This document shows positions 32,636 to 45,600 of a stretch of DNA of 64,000 bases, one piece after another. The translations under genes and the position numbers were made by a program. Numbering within the stretch: the first letter of the stretch is position 1; each line of letters begins with the position of its first letter. Below the pieces are notes generated by a model. That model saw nothing but the letters and a program-made list of their open reading frames with translations. It was not told the DNA's origin and did not search any database. The DNA is from Yponomeuta sedellus. Lineage: Eukaryota > Arthropoda > Insecta > Lepidoptera > Yponomeutidae. Location of the stretch: NCBI GenBank assembly GCA_934045075.1, contig OW203721.1:15780678-15844677 (forward strand). The letters are read 5' to 3'.

Positions 32636-32984
32636 TTAGGGTATTAAATATCCTATTATAGGTAGCAGTTCATTTAGCCCACGACCAGCGCTTGTCCCGT
32701 GAACACTCACATGTGTGATTTTAGATATTGCAGGAAATACTTACTCGGAGAAGATCATCTCTTGACAAAAATAAGTTATAAATAATAAAAAAAATATGAC
32801 TTGTCACAAGACGGCGAATATGGCGGTATTTTCATAGTTAAAACAATAAAATACTTGTTAAAATGCCTCAATTCATTACAACGCTCCGCGCACGCACAAT
32901 GAGGTACCGAAATAAAGTTTTTTTACATAAATAGTTAAGTTATGAATAGATACGTTATGACATTGGTTTGATGTTCAAAATTAT

Positions 32985-33430
32985 ATTCTAATAGCTGACC
33001 CAGCTAACTACGTACCGCCTAACAGTCGATTCTTTAATTTTTTTCTCTCTTTAAAAACCATCGTCGTATGACGGCCTCGATGGCGCAGCGGTTTGGCACG
33101 CTGACTATAAAACCGAAGGTCTCGGGTTCGATCCCCGGCCGGGTCAAACTAGGAAACGAACTTTTCTAGTTTGTCTCGGGTCTTGGATGTTATCTATGTA
33201 TTTATTGTATTGAATCTATCGTCGAGTTAGCACCTATAACACAAGTTAGTTGTACTTAGTATAGGGCTAACGAGATCTGTGTAATATGTCCATGAATATT
33301 TATTATTTATTTATGTATGTACTTCAAGGAATATTCTCAAAAAAGAATTAGCGAAATCGGTTCAGCCACTCTCGAGATTTGCGCTTACCAACACGTTCAA
33401 CGATTCATTTTTATATTATAGATAGATAGA
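32985..33430. repeat. Helitron-like repeat interrupted by a SINE
   Basis: AGCTGACCCAGCTAACTACG (32993) and GAAATCGGTTCAGCCACTCTCGAG-like sequence ending TTTTATATTATAGATAG (33352-33425) are two parts of a widespread lepidopteran repeat. The SINE at 33073-33310 sits between them. Confidence 0.5.
33073..33310 (+). mobile_element. tRNA-derived SINE (family A), plus copy
   Basis: A box GATGGCGCAGCGGTTTGG and B box GGGTTCGATCCCCGG, then the body ending GGGCTAACGAGATCTGTGTA and an (ATTT)n-like tail. Same family as 12860-13125. Confidence 0.85.
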
Positions 33431-34560
33431 TTTTCTCTGGCGATGATAGAAGCGAGTCGTGGATCAAATATATCCAAAATGTCGGAAATACCATGCATAC
33501 CTAAGGCTCGATATAGTATTTCCGTCCGTTTTCCTTTTGATGAAAAGAAAATTGTATCGTGTTCAAGTTAACTGTCCTAGTTCCTTTAGATGCCTTCAGC
33601 GAAAAGCCACGTCCTGATATTTCAAAATTATCCTCTTGAAGGAGGTATCGTTCGTTTGATATTTTAAAAATAGTGCGTATAATTATACGAAAACCAAATT
33701 TAGATTTAGGGACCCGTTTTCGAAATATTAACCTCCGAATACGGATGTCAATGACATCCGTGCCTCCGAGGCGCAATTTTTTGTTTGGAGACGTTTGGGC
33801 GTTGTCTGTGAAGAAACGTCAAAAAATTCGGAGCTATTGTTGGCCACTTAGGGCTACCCGCTACCCAGTAGTGGCTAGCCCTAAGTGGGCTTTACAAGTT
33901 TACAAGTCCATCTGTTTAGGTACTTGCAAAAATGTTAACAATCTTGATTGTTTTTTTATCAAAATACAATTTTTAAATCCAAATCTTTACTCTTCATCAA
34001 TTCAATCTGAAATTTAATGTAATTTCATGAAACTCGAGTAAAATGTTAAGATTTTGATTTCAAAAGTGCGTATGTATTTCAATAAAAAGACTTATCAAGA
34101 TTGTTTACATTTTTTTAAGTACCTACGAATGGACTATAGAACAACTTATATAAAGAAACTTCGTACAAACTCTCTATAACGTGCTTGGCACTTGATCGGT
34201 TTTTGTGAACGGCCCTACGCCCCTCCCCTCTGTCTCTCTCAGACAGTAGGTTTGTGCCTTTTGTGAGATCTCTGTATAGGCTGCTTAAGTTTATGTATGT
34301 TATTTAAGTAATTTTTGTATGTTACGTGACAGTATAGTTTGTTCAGCGTTACGATCAGCTCCCAACTATATTTTTAGCGGCAGTTGTGAACCACACACAA
34401 CCAACCAGTTTAGACACCAATTTAGAGATAAGCGTATGTTCGCGGTGGGCGCGTTTTTTCAAGAGTGAGGACACTCGGAGAGAAGGCTTGGCTCTTGAAC
34501 ACTTTCGGGTAATTTGGTGAATGGAAAGACCAATGGACGGTTTCATATTAAACGTAACGA
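33431..34560. other. Gene-free stretch with one hairpin
   Basis: A hairpin at 33841-33891 has arms of about 15 bp built on CACTTAGGGCTA. A 91-codon open frame on the minus strand (33501-33776) has no recognisable domain. No promoter-gene structure is supported. Confidence 0.35.
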
Positions 34561-34563
34561 ACA

Positions 34564-34720
34564 CGAAATCTAGTTTCTTACATTCACTACGTTCGTGGTT
34601 ATGGCTAGTGCTTGAAAAAATATAGTTTCATACAGTTGCTACGGTCAGGCTGGCTAGGTATTGCATGAAAAGATCTAGTTTCATGTTGTGGCCATGGCTG
34701 GTTATTGCAGGAAAAAAAAT
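34564..34720. repeat. Three degenerate ~52-bp tandem repeats
   Basis: Three units each contain (T)CTAGTTTCAT-like, GCTACGGTC/TGGCTAG-like and TGAAAAAA-like words in the same order. Confidence 0.5.
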
Positions 34721-34862
34721 CGCTTAGTTATGTTATCTACCAATGGGAAACGAATGAATGTCACATTCTTTCACATCACACATCCACATTCTTTCAATGA
34801 ATGAAAGCCCTTGTATTTTACTTTGTGAAGTAGATCGCATTCCCTGACCAAAATGTTGCATT

Positions 34863-35318
34863 CTAAATATAAGTCATCGTTTTCTGAAAGAGGTCGGTGG
34901 TGGGCAGTTTTGTTGTAATGTTTTCGTTTTGCTGTTCACTTTCGGTCATGGCTCGTGGGACGTTCTTAGATGTCTGTTTCGTGTCACTAGCAGTGCTTCC
35001 GGAAGAGATTTCATTTGCATTAGTGGCAGTTGAGATAGCTGGAGGCCGGGGTTCGAACACATTCGTCACGATGTCAAATGAATTTGCCCCGCAGAATGAC
35101 CTGAAAATGCAAATGCACGCACAGTTTGAATGGAAGAATAAGTAGGTGTAAAATCGCACAAGTAAAAACATCGCGCAGGCGTATGCCTGCGCGATGTTTT
35201 TACTTGTGCGATTCAGATTCCGATTCAGATTGCAGATTCCAGAAAGAAACTGTAAACATAAATTAATGGAGAAGAGTAGTAGACACTTTATTGCGCACGA
35301 AAGGACAATACAAATCAT
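34863..35318 (-). other. Unrecognised open frame containing a hairpin
   Basis: 151 codons on the minus strand. The C-terminal 80 residues (from CGANSFDIVTNVFEPRPP onward) are rich in S, T, N and E; the N-terminal part is hydrophobic. The reading frame runs through the perfect hairpin at 35152-35213, so the frame before it may be fortuitous. I know no family for it; it could be an exon relic or chance. Confidence 0.2.
35152..35213. repeat. Perfect hairpin, 29-bp arms
   Basis: Arms 35152-35180 and 35185-35213 are exact reverse complements with loop GTAT. This is the longest perfect short hairpin in the window. Confidence 0.95.
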
Positions 35319-36105
35319 ATTGTTATCCTAAGAATACAGTAGAAGCTGTTGATCTTGTTCAACTTGTGAATGTTACTTTGCAACTGAAATGTAAATGTTT
35401 GTGTACATACCACTGTTCATCTCGGCGTGGTGGTATATAAAAGTGGAACGTATTGACAAACATATATAACTAATATTAAAATATGTTATACCTACCTAGT
35501 ACCTTTGTCATCATACGATTTATTAATAAAATATTACCTATTAGTTTTTTTAATTCTGTAATAAAACTTGTCTTATTTAAAAAAAACACAAAGTACTACT
35601 TCAAGTGCATTCTAAATAATCTGGGAAAGGGAAAAACTTTTTCAACCACTATTGGTTGCATAAAATGCATCGGGGGAGGGTTTCAGAGAAATGTTGTTTT
35701 TATAACATCCTAATCGTTAGAAAAACATATTAGGATAATCTTACAGTCTTATTTATTTAGGAAGCAAACAGTACAATGAACAGAATTACATTAAAATGAC
35801 ACATACACTAGTAAAGTCTGGTCTTAGTAATACAGAAACAGAGACATTAGATAATTAATTGGTGACATTTTTAGCTGTAGGTTTCTATGGTCATATTTAC
35901 CTATAAGTCCAAAAATGGGTGACAAAATGATCTAAATTAGATAATGTTTTGTTAAATTCGTTAAGCGAGCGAAACAAAAATGTGTTATATTTGTTCTTAG
36001 CAAATGGAATATGGAATAAATTACAACACAAACGAGAACTGGTCCGGGGGCACTAAAAATTACATTTTGGAGTAAAAAGGGCTAGTCAATTTCATTGTAA
36101 CTTTT

Positions 36106-36935
36106 TAAAAACACGATTCTTTATAACACTTTCAAGTAAGTCTTAAACGGTAAATAACTCTTCCATTAGACCAAAAAATATTTTAGTATATTTTTTGAGG
36201 ACCTAAAAGCAACATAAAAATATATTTTAAAACTTTATTTTCCTAAACAGCCAAAAACGCGGTCAGCCATTTTTGTCTATGGTTTGAAGTCCAAAAAATT
36301 GTAAACAAAGTTTGACATTCAATTTTCTGTAAGTGATCTCTGACTGAGCATAGTGAAATAACAACAACGCAACCACGATTTCATCGAATTTACATCCAAA
36401 ATATACCAATTATCATTATTGCATTGTTCGGGAATAAAACAACATGTCAATAAAGACCCCCGGGAAGTTGTGAATTCGTGTACCCAGTGAAATTAACTTT
36501 CGAAAAACTTGGCTCAAACTTGCTAAAAGAGACCCCGACTCTTTAGCAATTGAAACTCGGGTGTATTTATGTGAAGATCACTTTGATGTAAGTCCTATAG
36601 TAATCAATGTCCACTGGCTCTGGCTGAAAGATGTTTGTTTACATACTTTAGATGGTTTCAAGATGGCGGATAGCGTTTTTGCCGTTATTAACGAATTAAA
36701 CCAGGAATTTTTTTTTACTTTGCAAATTTTGCAGCCATCCTGCATACTTAGCAAAATCTTTGAAACCGAATATATTTCGGTTTCATGTTCAATTCAATTT
36801 TGGTAATATGGCAACTAGCCGATGTCGACTATTTCTGCCAGAATCACGTCTTGACATTGACACGGTTTCCTAAGTTATTTATTGAAATAGTCATTTATCG
36901 CGTCAAATTTGATACGTGTCAAATAGCGGATTACG
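36106..36935 (+). mobile_element. THAP-exon-bearing element, copy 1
   Basis: Homologous to 58490-59242 over about 750 bp. The plus strand encodes a degenerate THAP domain: a cysteine-containing start near 36410-36440, RVPSEIN-like sequence at about 36478, WLKLAKRDPDSL-like, then RVYLCEDHFD (about 36559-36588). The THAP zinc fold is the DNA-binding module of P-element transposases and derived host proteins. Stops and frame breaks occur. The right end GTCAAATAGCGGATT matches the inverted end of copy 2; the left inverted end is replaced by other sequence. Confidence 0.65.
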
Positions 36936-37089
36936 ACCACAGATTATTTAAACTGCTTCTGGGGAGTGTCATGGCGGAGTCGTGTTTTTGGAAACCGACG
37001 TATGTTACATGTTACTAGAAATGAATTTATGGTGTTAAAACATGGGGTACATTTGGCAGTTGTAATTGCTTACATTTAAACGACCATGT

Positions 37090-37445
37090 TCTATCTATTC
37101 AGGTGTATACCTACACGTGGAACGTGGAACCACTATTATGCTGCTTTAATTCCCAAGTTGAGGAATGCCATCAAAGACAAAAGGAGAGGGAAACTTCGAA
37201 AGGGCGTGTGCTGTTTCATCACGACACCGCACCAGCGCACAGGTCGGCAGTTGCGATGGCTGCCATTCTGCAAGCTGGCTTCGAATTGATTGACCCCCCT
37301 TATTCACCAGATCTGGCATTTTTATATGTTCCCCGAAATTGAAAGAATACTTAAGGGGAAACAAGTACGAAGACGATAACGAGGCGATGAAAGCCGTGGA
37401 GAACTTTTTGCAGGACCAAGAAATTGTAGATTTTATTACAAGTAA
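37090..37445 (+). pseudogene. Mariner-like transposase C-terminal relic
   Basis: The plus strand, in shifting frames, gives RKGVCCFI/VLFHHDTAPAHRSAVAMAAI with a catalytic aspartate, then FELIDPPYSPDLA and YLRGNKYEDDNEAMKAVENF (after a frameshift), the C-terminal catalytic part of Tc1/mariner transposases. The third catalytic acidic motif (SPDLAP-D) is damaged. The N-terminus is absent. The right end joins the foldback element at about 37440. Confidence 0.82.
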
Positions 37446-38075
37446 GGAAGGTTGTCATTGCAAAGAGTTCCGACAAATGTCTACCTGAGCCGAGGCGCAG
37501 CCGAAGGCGAGGGTCAAGTCAGTCATTGCAACTTGTTCAGTCGGAACAAGTTGCATTGCAAAGATTTCCGACAAATGTCTACCCGAGACGAGGCGCAGCC
37601 GAAGGCGAGGGTCATCCCTCGCCTTCGGCTGCGCCTCGGCTCGGGTCAAGTCAGTCATTGCAACTTGTTCAGTCGGAACAAGTTCCAATGACGGTTCCGC
37701 ACGTGTACTGAAATGAAATGAAAATGAAATTTAATGAAATGAAATGAAACCTAACTTAACACATTCAATCAAATCATTAAATCTGATATTGAAACAAAAG
37801 AGTAGTAAAGAGCTACTAAGCTCATAAAAACTTCTATGATTTTTTTTAGTAAAAACTTCATGGTTGGTTTTCCTTTTTATAATAGACATTATTTTGACAG
37901 TTGACGCCACTTTTTGAGCAACTGTATTAAAATTGTACATTACACAACTAGGGTGGTAATACAAAGAAAGGTCGAGATCGCAGAAGTTTGCGGCCCGAGC
38001 TGCAAGCGAGGGACGTATGCGATCGAGATTTGTCGGAACTCTTTGCAATGACAGCCTTTCCGCACTTGTAATGAA
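37440..38075. mobile_element. Foldback element with nested inverted units
   Basis: Outer inverted repeats of about 40 bp, TTACAAGT...GTCATTGCAAAGAGTTCC (37438-37483) and its complement (38027-38068). Between them are direct copies of a unit containing AAATGTCTACC, GAGGCGCAGCCGAAGGCGAG and TTGCAACTTGTTC, and a strong inverted pair 37581-37611 / 37616-37646. It resembles multi-hairpin MITEs; no coding sequence. Confidence 0.65.
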
Positions 38076-39628
38076 ATATACTATTTTAACTGGATGGGTG
38101 AAGCCTTGGAAAAGCGCTGGAATCGGGAGTGTACAGAGACTCGGAGACTGTAGAAAAATTAATTATTAAGCTATCAATAGTCATTATATTCTATCTCTAT
38201 CTCACTACTTTTTGAATGCCCCTCGTAAATAGGCCGATCGAATTTTGAATCAAAATTATTTTTTCAAACAAAAGTTAATAGTGTTTGTTAGCCAAATCTG
38301 TAACGACTTCATCTATTTTCATGATTTTTTTTGTGTACCTACCTATATTTAGTAGGTCTGAGAATAAGTTCAAATAAAGTGTTCTCTATCTATCTACAAT
38401 TTCACAAGAAAAGTTTGTGGAACAGTTGGTTAGAGGTATAAAGTAGGTACTCAAATAATTGTTGTCAGCTACATCAGTACAGTTTTAAAAATTGGGTTTA
38501 GTAAAAAGAACACGACTAAACTTACGGCATGAAATCTTCGTCGACCATATACCTTTTCAGAGGCGGTCTTTGTGCTTGAATGCTGGTAAAAAAGATTTTT
38601 TAAATAGGTACCTAAGTGTTAACATTTTACACAATTTTATGAACCACTAAAGATTATTGATGTAGCCTAAATACGGCCCACTGCATGGTACATACAAGCA
38701 CTACTTAATATTAATAAGGATAATACGTAGTCAAACTACTGAAAGGTATTTTACTATCAATGAGATAAAAATAATATAGATACCTTAATATAAACATAGC
38801 GACAAGGCAGACGAACCTAAAAAACATGATGAATTGTGTATTTTAAACTCCTATTAAAACATGTACGTATCCATTTTAATATAAGTATAATATGAGTGCA
38901 TACACAACTCGTATTGTGATTTTACGACCACCAAATAATTTTTTAGCAACTATCAAAATTGGATTGTTATGGTTCATGGGCGATTCTAGTTTATGGTTTA
39001 TTAAAAATAAAAAAATATATGCCTACCTTATATTTTTGTTTTTAGTACAGTCGCCTACAAAAATATACAATTTCACACAGTAGGTTAACTAAGTAACAAT
39101 ATATCATGAATAGTCTTAATTTTGCACAGAGCTGCGCACAGCGTAGCACCACAAAGAGACATGTAGCGTAGCTCGTGCTAGTCCCTCTGTCGTTTTGTCT
39201 CAAACTAGAGAGAGATACAAGATGGCGTAGCACTGTACTGTAGCACTCATCCTCGAGCAGAGCTTGCCTTGTGGGCGGTCTAACTGTCGTAGGGCGTGGC
39301 GTCCCCCACGGCGGCCTCCGAACCCTCCCTACATCACCCTCTCGTCCTCACTCATGATACAACGGTCAACATTGACGAACCTCAGTTAAAACCGCAAAAA
39401 TAATGTGAATTGCGCACAGCATTCAACTGGGAAGAGTCCTGATTATTAAATAGGAGTTTTGCAATGTGATTCGAGTCAAAAGCCGTCAGGCTTGCATTCC
39501 GCCTACCAGTCGTGTATATCAATCGATAGATTTAAATATTTATGAAGCCTTCACACCTTCTTTGGACTATCTACTCTCAGAGTAGATAATAAGGATTTGG
39601 TAAAGGGGACTCCTTGCGAGTGCCAGCA
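38076..39628. other. Upstream region of Fer1
   Basis: No gene is supported. TCTCTATCTATCTAC at 38382-38396 is a short (ATCT)n tract. From 39120 to 39360 the sequence is more GC-rich with several GTAGC/GCTAC words and may include the Fer1 promoter. An in-frame stop (TAA, about 39590) precedes the Fer1 ATG. Confidence 0.4.
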
Positions 39629-42600
39629 ATGTTCAACGTGGAGAGTGGCCTCCGCGGCGCTCCTCTGGAGGCCGGTGCGCACCTCGGGGCTTCGCCCAAC
39701 TCCGGCAGCAGCTCAGACATGTTCCTCTACGACGACTCCTCCATGTCAGACGGCAGTCTTTACGCGAGCGATCAGGAGAATCATTCTACACCAAGAAAGA
39801 GGTACAGTGATTATTCTTTGCATATTTTTCTTTTGCTGGCGGATTGGTTCGTGATTATTACATCAAACTTTAGTTTTTTACGTCTTCTTGAAATTATATA
39901 TGAAATTAGAACTCTTCATAAATAACAACAGTTTTTTGCGTATTTGCGATGCGAAATATTAATTACAAACTAACCCGATAAGCTGTACAAAAATATTTTA
40001 AAATAAAAAGTGTTTCATAAAAACACAGCAAAAAAAATCTACTTCATCCATCCGTTCTCAAATGATGCTCATCATACAACGCAGATTTTTATTTTTAGAG
40101 ATATTTCTTTCATGTCGTGACTCTCCGAAGACATGCCCGCCTTACAGTGCATCAGGAGAAATTTTAGCCCATTTAGGTACCTAGGTACTTTATACTCCAG
40201 GGTGATTTGGAAATCGTTAGCTGTATTTTGAGAAAACAGTATTATTAATGATTTATTAGTAATGGCATAACAACAACCGAATTCGAAGTTCCCGTACTTA
40301 TATCAAATCCCTATTTTACTCATTTGTTTTGTGTACTCTGGCGGTCTTATTATTGAATGTCAATCCACTAAAACACTGTTAAGACAAAATTGTACCCGGT
40401 TTCGACGTAACTCCGTCTTAAGAGTGTTTTCGTGAAGCTGATTTTTTATATGAAAGTGCCTGTATGTAAATGTTATAGATAAGACTGCACATCAACTATT
40501 GCTTATGTGTTGATTTATCCCCCACTACAAATCTGATAAGCAAAGAGGCGTGCCGCGTAAATATAATTAAATGACCCTGAATGAACGATTTTTCTCAAAC
40601 AAACGGACGAAGCGAATTGTACAATTAGATTAACCCTCTCCTCCCTCCGGTTAACCATATTTGGTCGGATCCCAATGATTCGGTGCGGTGCGGCCGATTC
40701 TTTAAAGCGCGGTCTGACTCTGTACCGCTCGCAGGTCAGAATTTCGGCGACTGCACAAGCGGCGCTCGCGCTGCCCACAACAGCAGATCCAGCAGCGGCA
40801 AGCTGCGAACCTGCGCGAGCGCCGTCGCATGCAGTCCATCAACGACGCATTCGAGGGGCTGCGGGCGCACATCCCCACCCTGCCCTATGAGAAACGGCTG
40901 TCCAAAGTAGACACTCTGAAGCTGGCGATCGGTTACATAAGCTTTTTGGGCGAGCTGGTAAGTATTGTTGCTTTACATTTTCTGCACACGAATGTTGTGT
41001 TTTATATAATATGTTATTCCTGGTGTACAATGCAGAATATTCATTGTATTTTTGTATTCAGCTGCGCTATCAACTTCCTTCTATTGGTCGATAGGCGTAC
41101 CTACATATTAATAAACAGTATGGACACATTAAAATGTGTCTATAGTAACTTAATTATCGATACTGTTAATTAATTATTCATTTTTAGGTTTTGCCTTCTG
41201 GACACTCGCTATTGCGATAAATTTACCTATAGGTACTAATATTTTTCGGGTTATTTGGGAGCATGATAACAGCGAAAAACTGCTCTACCTAATAATAAAA
41301 ACATATTACATTCCGTTAATTCACTGCATTCTGAACGGTTTCTTATAAGGGTGCATCTACCTAAAACATTATATTAAGACATAACACAAGTATCAATAAA
41401 CACTTCATACATTTTAATGGCATTACGTGCAAGTTGACGTCATAGTTTGAGCACAATTTGTATGGGGCGTTATTTATATTGTACGTGACTATATTGACTT
41501 TTTGACACGTCATAGTATGATAAGTATTATGAAGAAAATTAACGCGTTTATTTATGTTTTAATCATAGCCTATCCTAGCCTTTTATATAATTATACTAAC
41601 CCAACAGACGTTGTCCTGCATTATATTCCAAACGATTCTGATTTGTGAATCTAAACCATCCAGGGAGCCACCCAAACGCATACAATTTTTTGTTATTGAA
41701 ATCTGTCCAGCAGTTTAGGAGGAGTTCAGTGACATAAATAAATAAATATTCATGGACATATTATACAGATCTCGTTAGCCCTACATACACGTACATTAGA
41801 ATTATATTTATAAAGATTATCATTTTGTAGTAAAAGTTCTTCATTATAATCTTAGCGCACAGACAGGGATGGCTACGAAAACGTTTAGGTTGCTACGGCG
41901 CGTAGGCTTCGTAGCTACGAGTTTTACTTCCGTCATTGTCGTAGCAAAATTATCTAACAACTTTGCACAAATTCTGTTTCCTTCAATGAACTGAGCATAT
42001 TCCTAGGTTTATTGGTTATTGATTGTAAACTTAGCACGCATTACGAATAAAATCACCGCGATATTTTTCTGACGGATTTTAAATCGTGTACTGAATTACT
42101 TGGGAACCATTTTCGCGCGACTTTCTCTTTCGCTAGTGTAGTCACTTTCACACATTTTCCATATCTCACAGATTTTTTTGGATAAAATCGCGCGGTGAAA
42201 AATTGTTATGCCTGCTAAGCCTTGGCATAGCGTGTCTTCATATTTAGAGAGTCTTTTGTTAGAATTCATAGTCAGTTCCAGATTCTCTTTTTGCCTGGTC
42301 TATTATTTTAACTGTTTAAAGTGTGTCAAGAGTGCTTCAATTTGGATATTATTTTGTTTAGGTGAGGGCTGATCGCAGTCACGACGACGGCACACTAAAT
42401 GGCCTCGGCAAATGCAATAGCAAGGAGGAACACAAGAAAGTTATTATCAGAGGTAAAGCTTTATTTATTTCTTGTAATCCATTTTTAGTTGTGTCATAGT
42501 CCCGGCAGGGGGATGAATATAGGCTACATAAGAAAAAAAAATTAAGTTATTGTGTTTTTGTTCTGAAACTTATACAAACATAACCTCACGCCTGTATCCG

Positions 42601-45600
42601 AGAGCGGTAGGTAGAGACAAGGGACTGCCACTTGCCACGATCCTGACAGATCACCTTCGCTTCATCAACGTTCATAAGTCGTTGCATGCACGCACGCCGG
42701 TTCCGGGTACTTTTTATCTTCCCCTTTGCTAATACATCCCCTATTTGGTCGATGTATGTCCGCCTGGGACGTCCCTTAACAGCCCTTCCACTCACATTCG
42801 CAGTAGGAATATATTTGTTTTGTCAATCTTTCTTCCTTCATCCTCTTCACATGTCCAAACCAACGCAACATTCCTTTCTCAAGTCTTGTCACTACATCCT
42901 CTTTCAGTCCACAACGTTCTCTAATCAGACTTCTCACGGACCTCATTTCTACTGCATTAATTCGACTTTCTTGCTTCTTTTGCCACACTCAAGTCTCGAT
43001 ACCATACGTAAGTGTTGGGAACAGCACATTATGAATAGCCAATCTAACTCTTGTGGAGATGTTTCGGCTGCACACAATGGAGTGCAAGCAAAAACGTTAA
43101 AAGAACCTTGAGTGCAAGGCTTACACAATTTTCCGCTTTTACTCGTCTTTCTATATCACCTTCACACTTTCCATCCCTCGTAAACAGGCTACCCAAACAA
43201 ATTTTTACACTTGTTCCACCCTTTCGCCTCTAATCGTTATCATGCATGCAGTCATTTCATCATCTTTTTCAAAGACCAGTACTTTCGTCTTACTCACATT
43301 CATGTTATTTTCTTTTTAAATGCCTGAAACTGTTATAGCTACTAAATAACATTTTTATATACCAACACATTGGTTCTTCGGTAAGTAGAAGGTTAAGGCT
43401 TCTTTTACACCTAGAAGACCTCTCACTCGATTATATTTATTGCAAATTTTCAAGGCTACACCGCTACGAAGTTACACCATGTTTCTGTCTCAAAGGCGAA
43501 GTTCCGAAAATGTCTAGAACGTCGGTATTATTTGTATTGCCGCCGCTTACAATATTCATACAGGTATACCTTTAGTTCTACAATAATTTTAGGTATTACT
43601 CGATATTGCCTAGGGTCTAATAAGGCGCCACAAATCCTTTCGGAATCATGACGTTAGCGATAGCAATGTAATTTCACAGTTAGACAATTGGAATCCTTCA
43701 CAATTTGGGGTGCGTGTTATAGCGGCTTATTTCGGTAAATATGTTTACCAAGTATTAAGCAAAAAAAAGTTATCTGTCCACAGAACACAAAAAAAGAGTT
43801 ATCTAACTACCATTAAAATGACGATGACGATTACGATGTGCTAGTGCGAGGGATCAATCCTATTCATCAGCCCATATTTCTCTAATTCCGGAAATCCCAA
43901 GGCACCTATTTCTCTCCTCGTTCATACTCCAGCCACCAGAAATATGCCCCAGGAGCGGGCGCGAGGAATGCCAAAAGGAAGACTAATTTGCAACTTCCTC
44001 GTCGGTCCAGCGGTATCACCTTTTATTACCTGAGTTCGTGAATTTGATTGTCACCGGGGATCGCCGCGCAAATGGTCTCAATCTAGGCGGAAGTATTTAT
44101 AACTTTGTGATATCCTCGCCTGGTAACAGCGTATCCTAGATTGCGACTAATTTTATTTATTCGACAAGATCATGAAACGGTTGAAACGTTACAAAAAAAC
44201 AGATCATTGTAAAATACAACACAGCTCATCTGAACAGCTATTTTTCAATATCTATAAGTGAGAGACTTAAAATGTGCAATAACTTCGGGGGGGGGGGGGG
44301 TCTCTAAAATGTATGTCAATTAGTAATTTAATAGTGTCGTATTGGTTCGGTATTAATTAAGTTTTTCATTCACATAATTCGTAGTGTAATAATCAATCGC
44401 ATCCCAATCGCCTCTCGCGATTAGATCTTCTTCGCGAGGGGTGCCTTTTTAAGTCCGCGCAACTTAAATAAGCACCCCTCGCGAAGAAGATCAATAAAAA
44501 TGAAGATGAATTTTACGAACGATATCACGCCTGTAGTACTGAATTGGCAGGTGAAGACTCGGCACTTGCCTCTTGTAAAAGAAAAAAACTATTAAAAGAT
44601 AAGACTAAGTAAACGTAGACGTATAGTAAGCGTAGGTAAGAACAGATTTTACACCTGCCATGATAACGCAATGCAATTTATCCTATGCAATTAAACTTCA
44701 ACTCCAAGCAACAAACCTGAAGAAGAAGAATAAAACTTCTATTTCAGTTCAGACTTCCAAAAATCTGATTTTTTTTAGAATTTCTATTCAATGTGTTAGG
44801 CCAATGAAGAATCTATTTTGTCTTTTTATGCTTAAGGCTTTTCTTACGTCAAGCATTCTGTCGCTCGCACATTTTAACATTTTTAGTATTTTGAGTTATG
44901 TAGAGTTCGTAACTTAGAAAAGAAAGTCTTTGGTACATTGACATTCGAACCCACGACACCCCGAATGTGAGGCCGCCGTTTTACCGCTCCGTTGGCACCG
45001 CTCTTTATTTTTTAATTTACGTACATTCGTTAAGTTGTGGTAGCAATACCAATCGCTTACCGTGAACGAAAACATCGTGAGGAAACCTGTGTTTCCATAG
45101 TGCCCACATGAGCTGGAAAGCGCTTGAATATCCCAATCCGCGGTGGGCACGCGTAATTATTAAACCCATACTTTCGCTTGTGAGTCGTATTTAGGATACA
45201 GCAAAAAAAAGTTCTGTGACACGACCTGTAAATAATTCGAAAACTAAGATAAATATACATGCACCCATTGCACTCTAACTCGTTCAATGGACCTTAACCC
45301 ATATGGCTAGGGTCACGTCACAGGCCTCTATTCTCTAAACACGCATTGCGAAACCCCTGCGTTTTGTGACACCGTTCGTAATGTAGACAAACATGATTCA
45401 ACCGAGAATAGCCACCCCAAAACGACCACGGACCTTACACATTGAAACATGTAGAAGGTCAGATCATCTGATCGCTAATGAGTACAGACTTCGGTCTTAT
45501 CACTAAAAGTTATCTCTTCCGGACAATCTTTGGATGGACTGGACTAATTTATTGGAGAAGGAAGTAGATGTACAAACAAACAAGATTATTACAAAGGTAT

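Noticed and set aside
36561..36806. 81-codon frame beginning YLCEDHFD as a host THAP protein
   Set aside because: Repeated with flanks at 58486-59242 with inverted ends, so it is a transposon; the frame lacks the full zinc fold.
43500..43570. Possible extra Fer1 exon (frame with LPPL before GTATAC)
   Set aside because: Exon 3 and the exon at 55901 join in phase and cover the conserved C-terminal blocks; the extra frame shows no other match.
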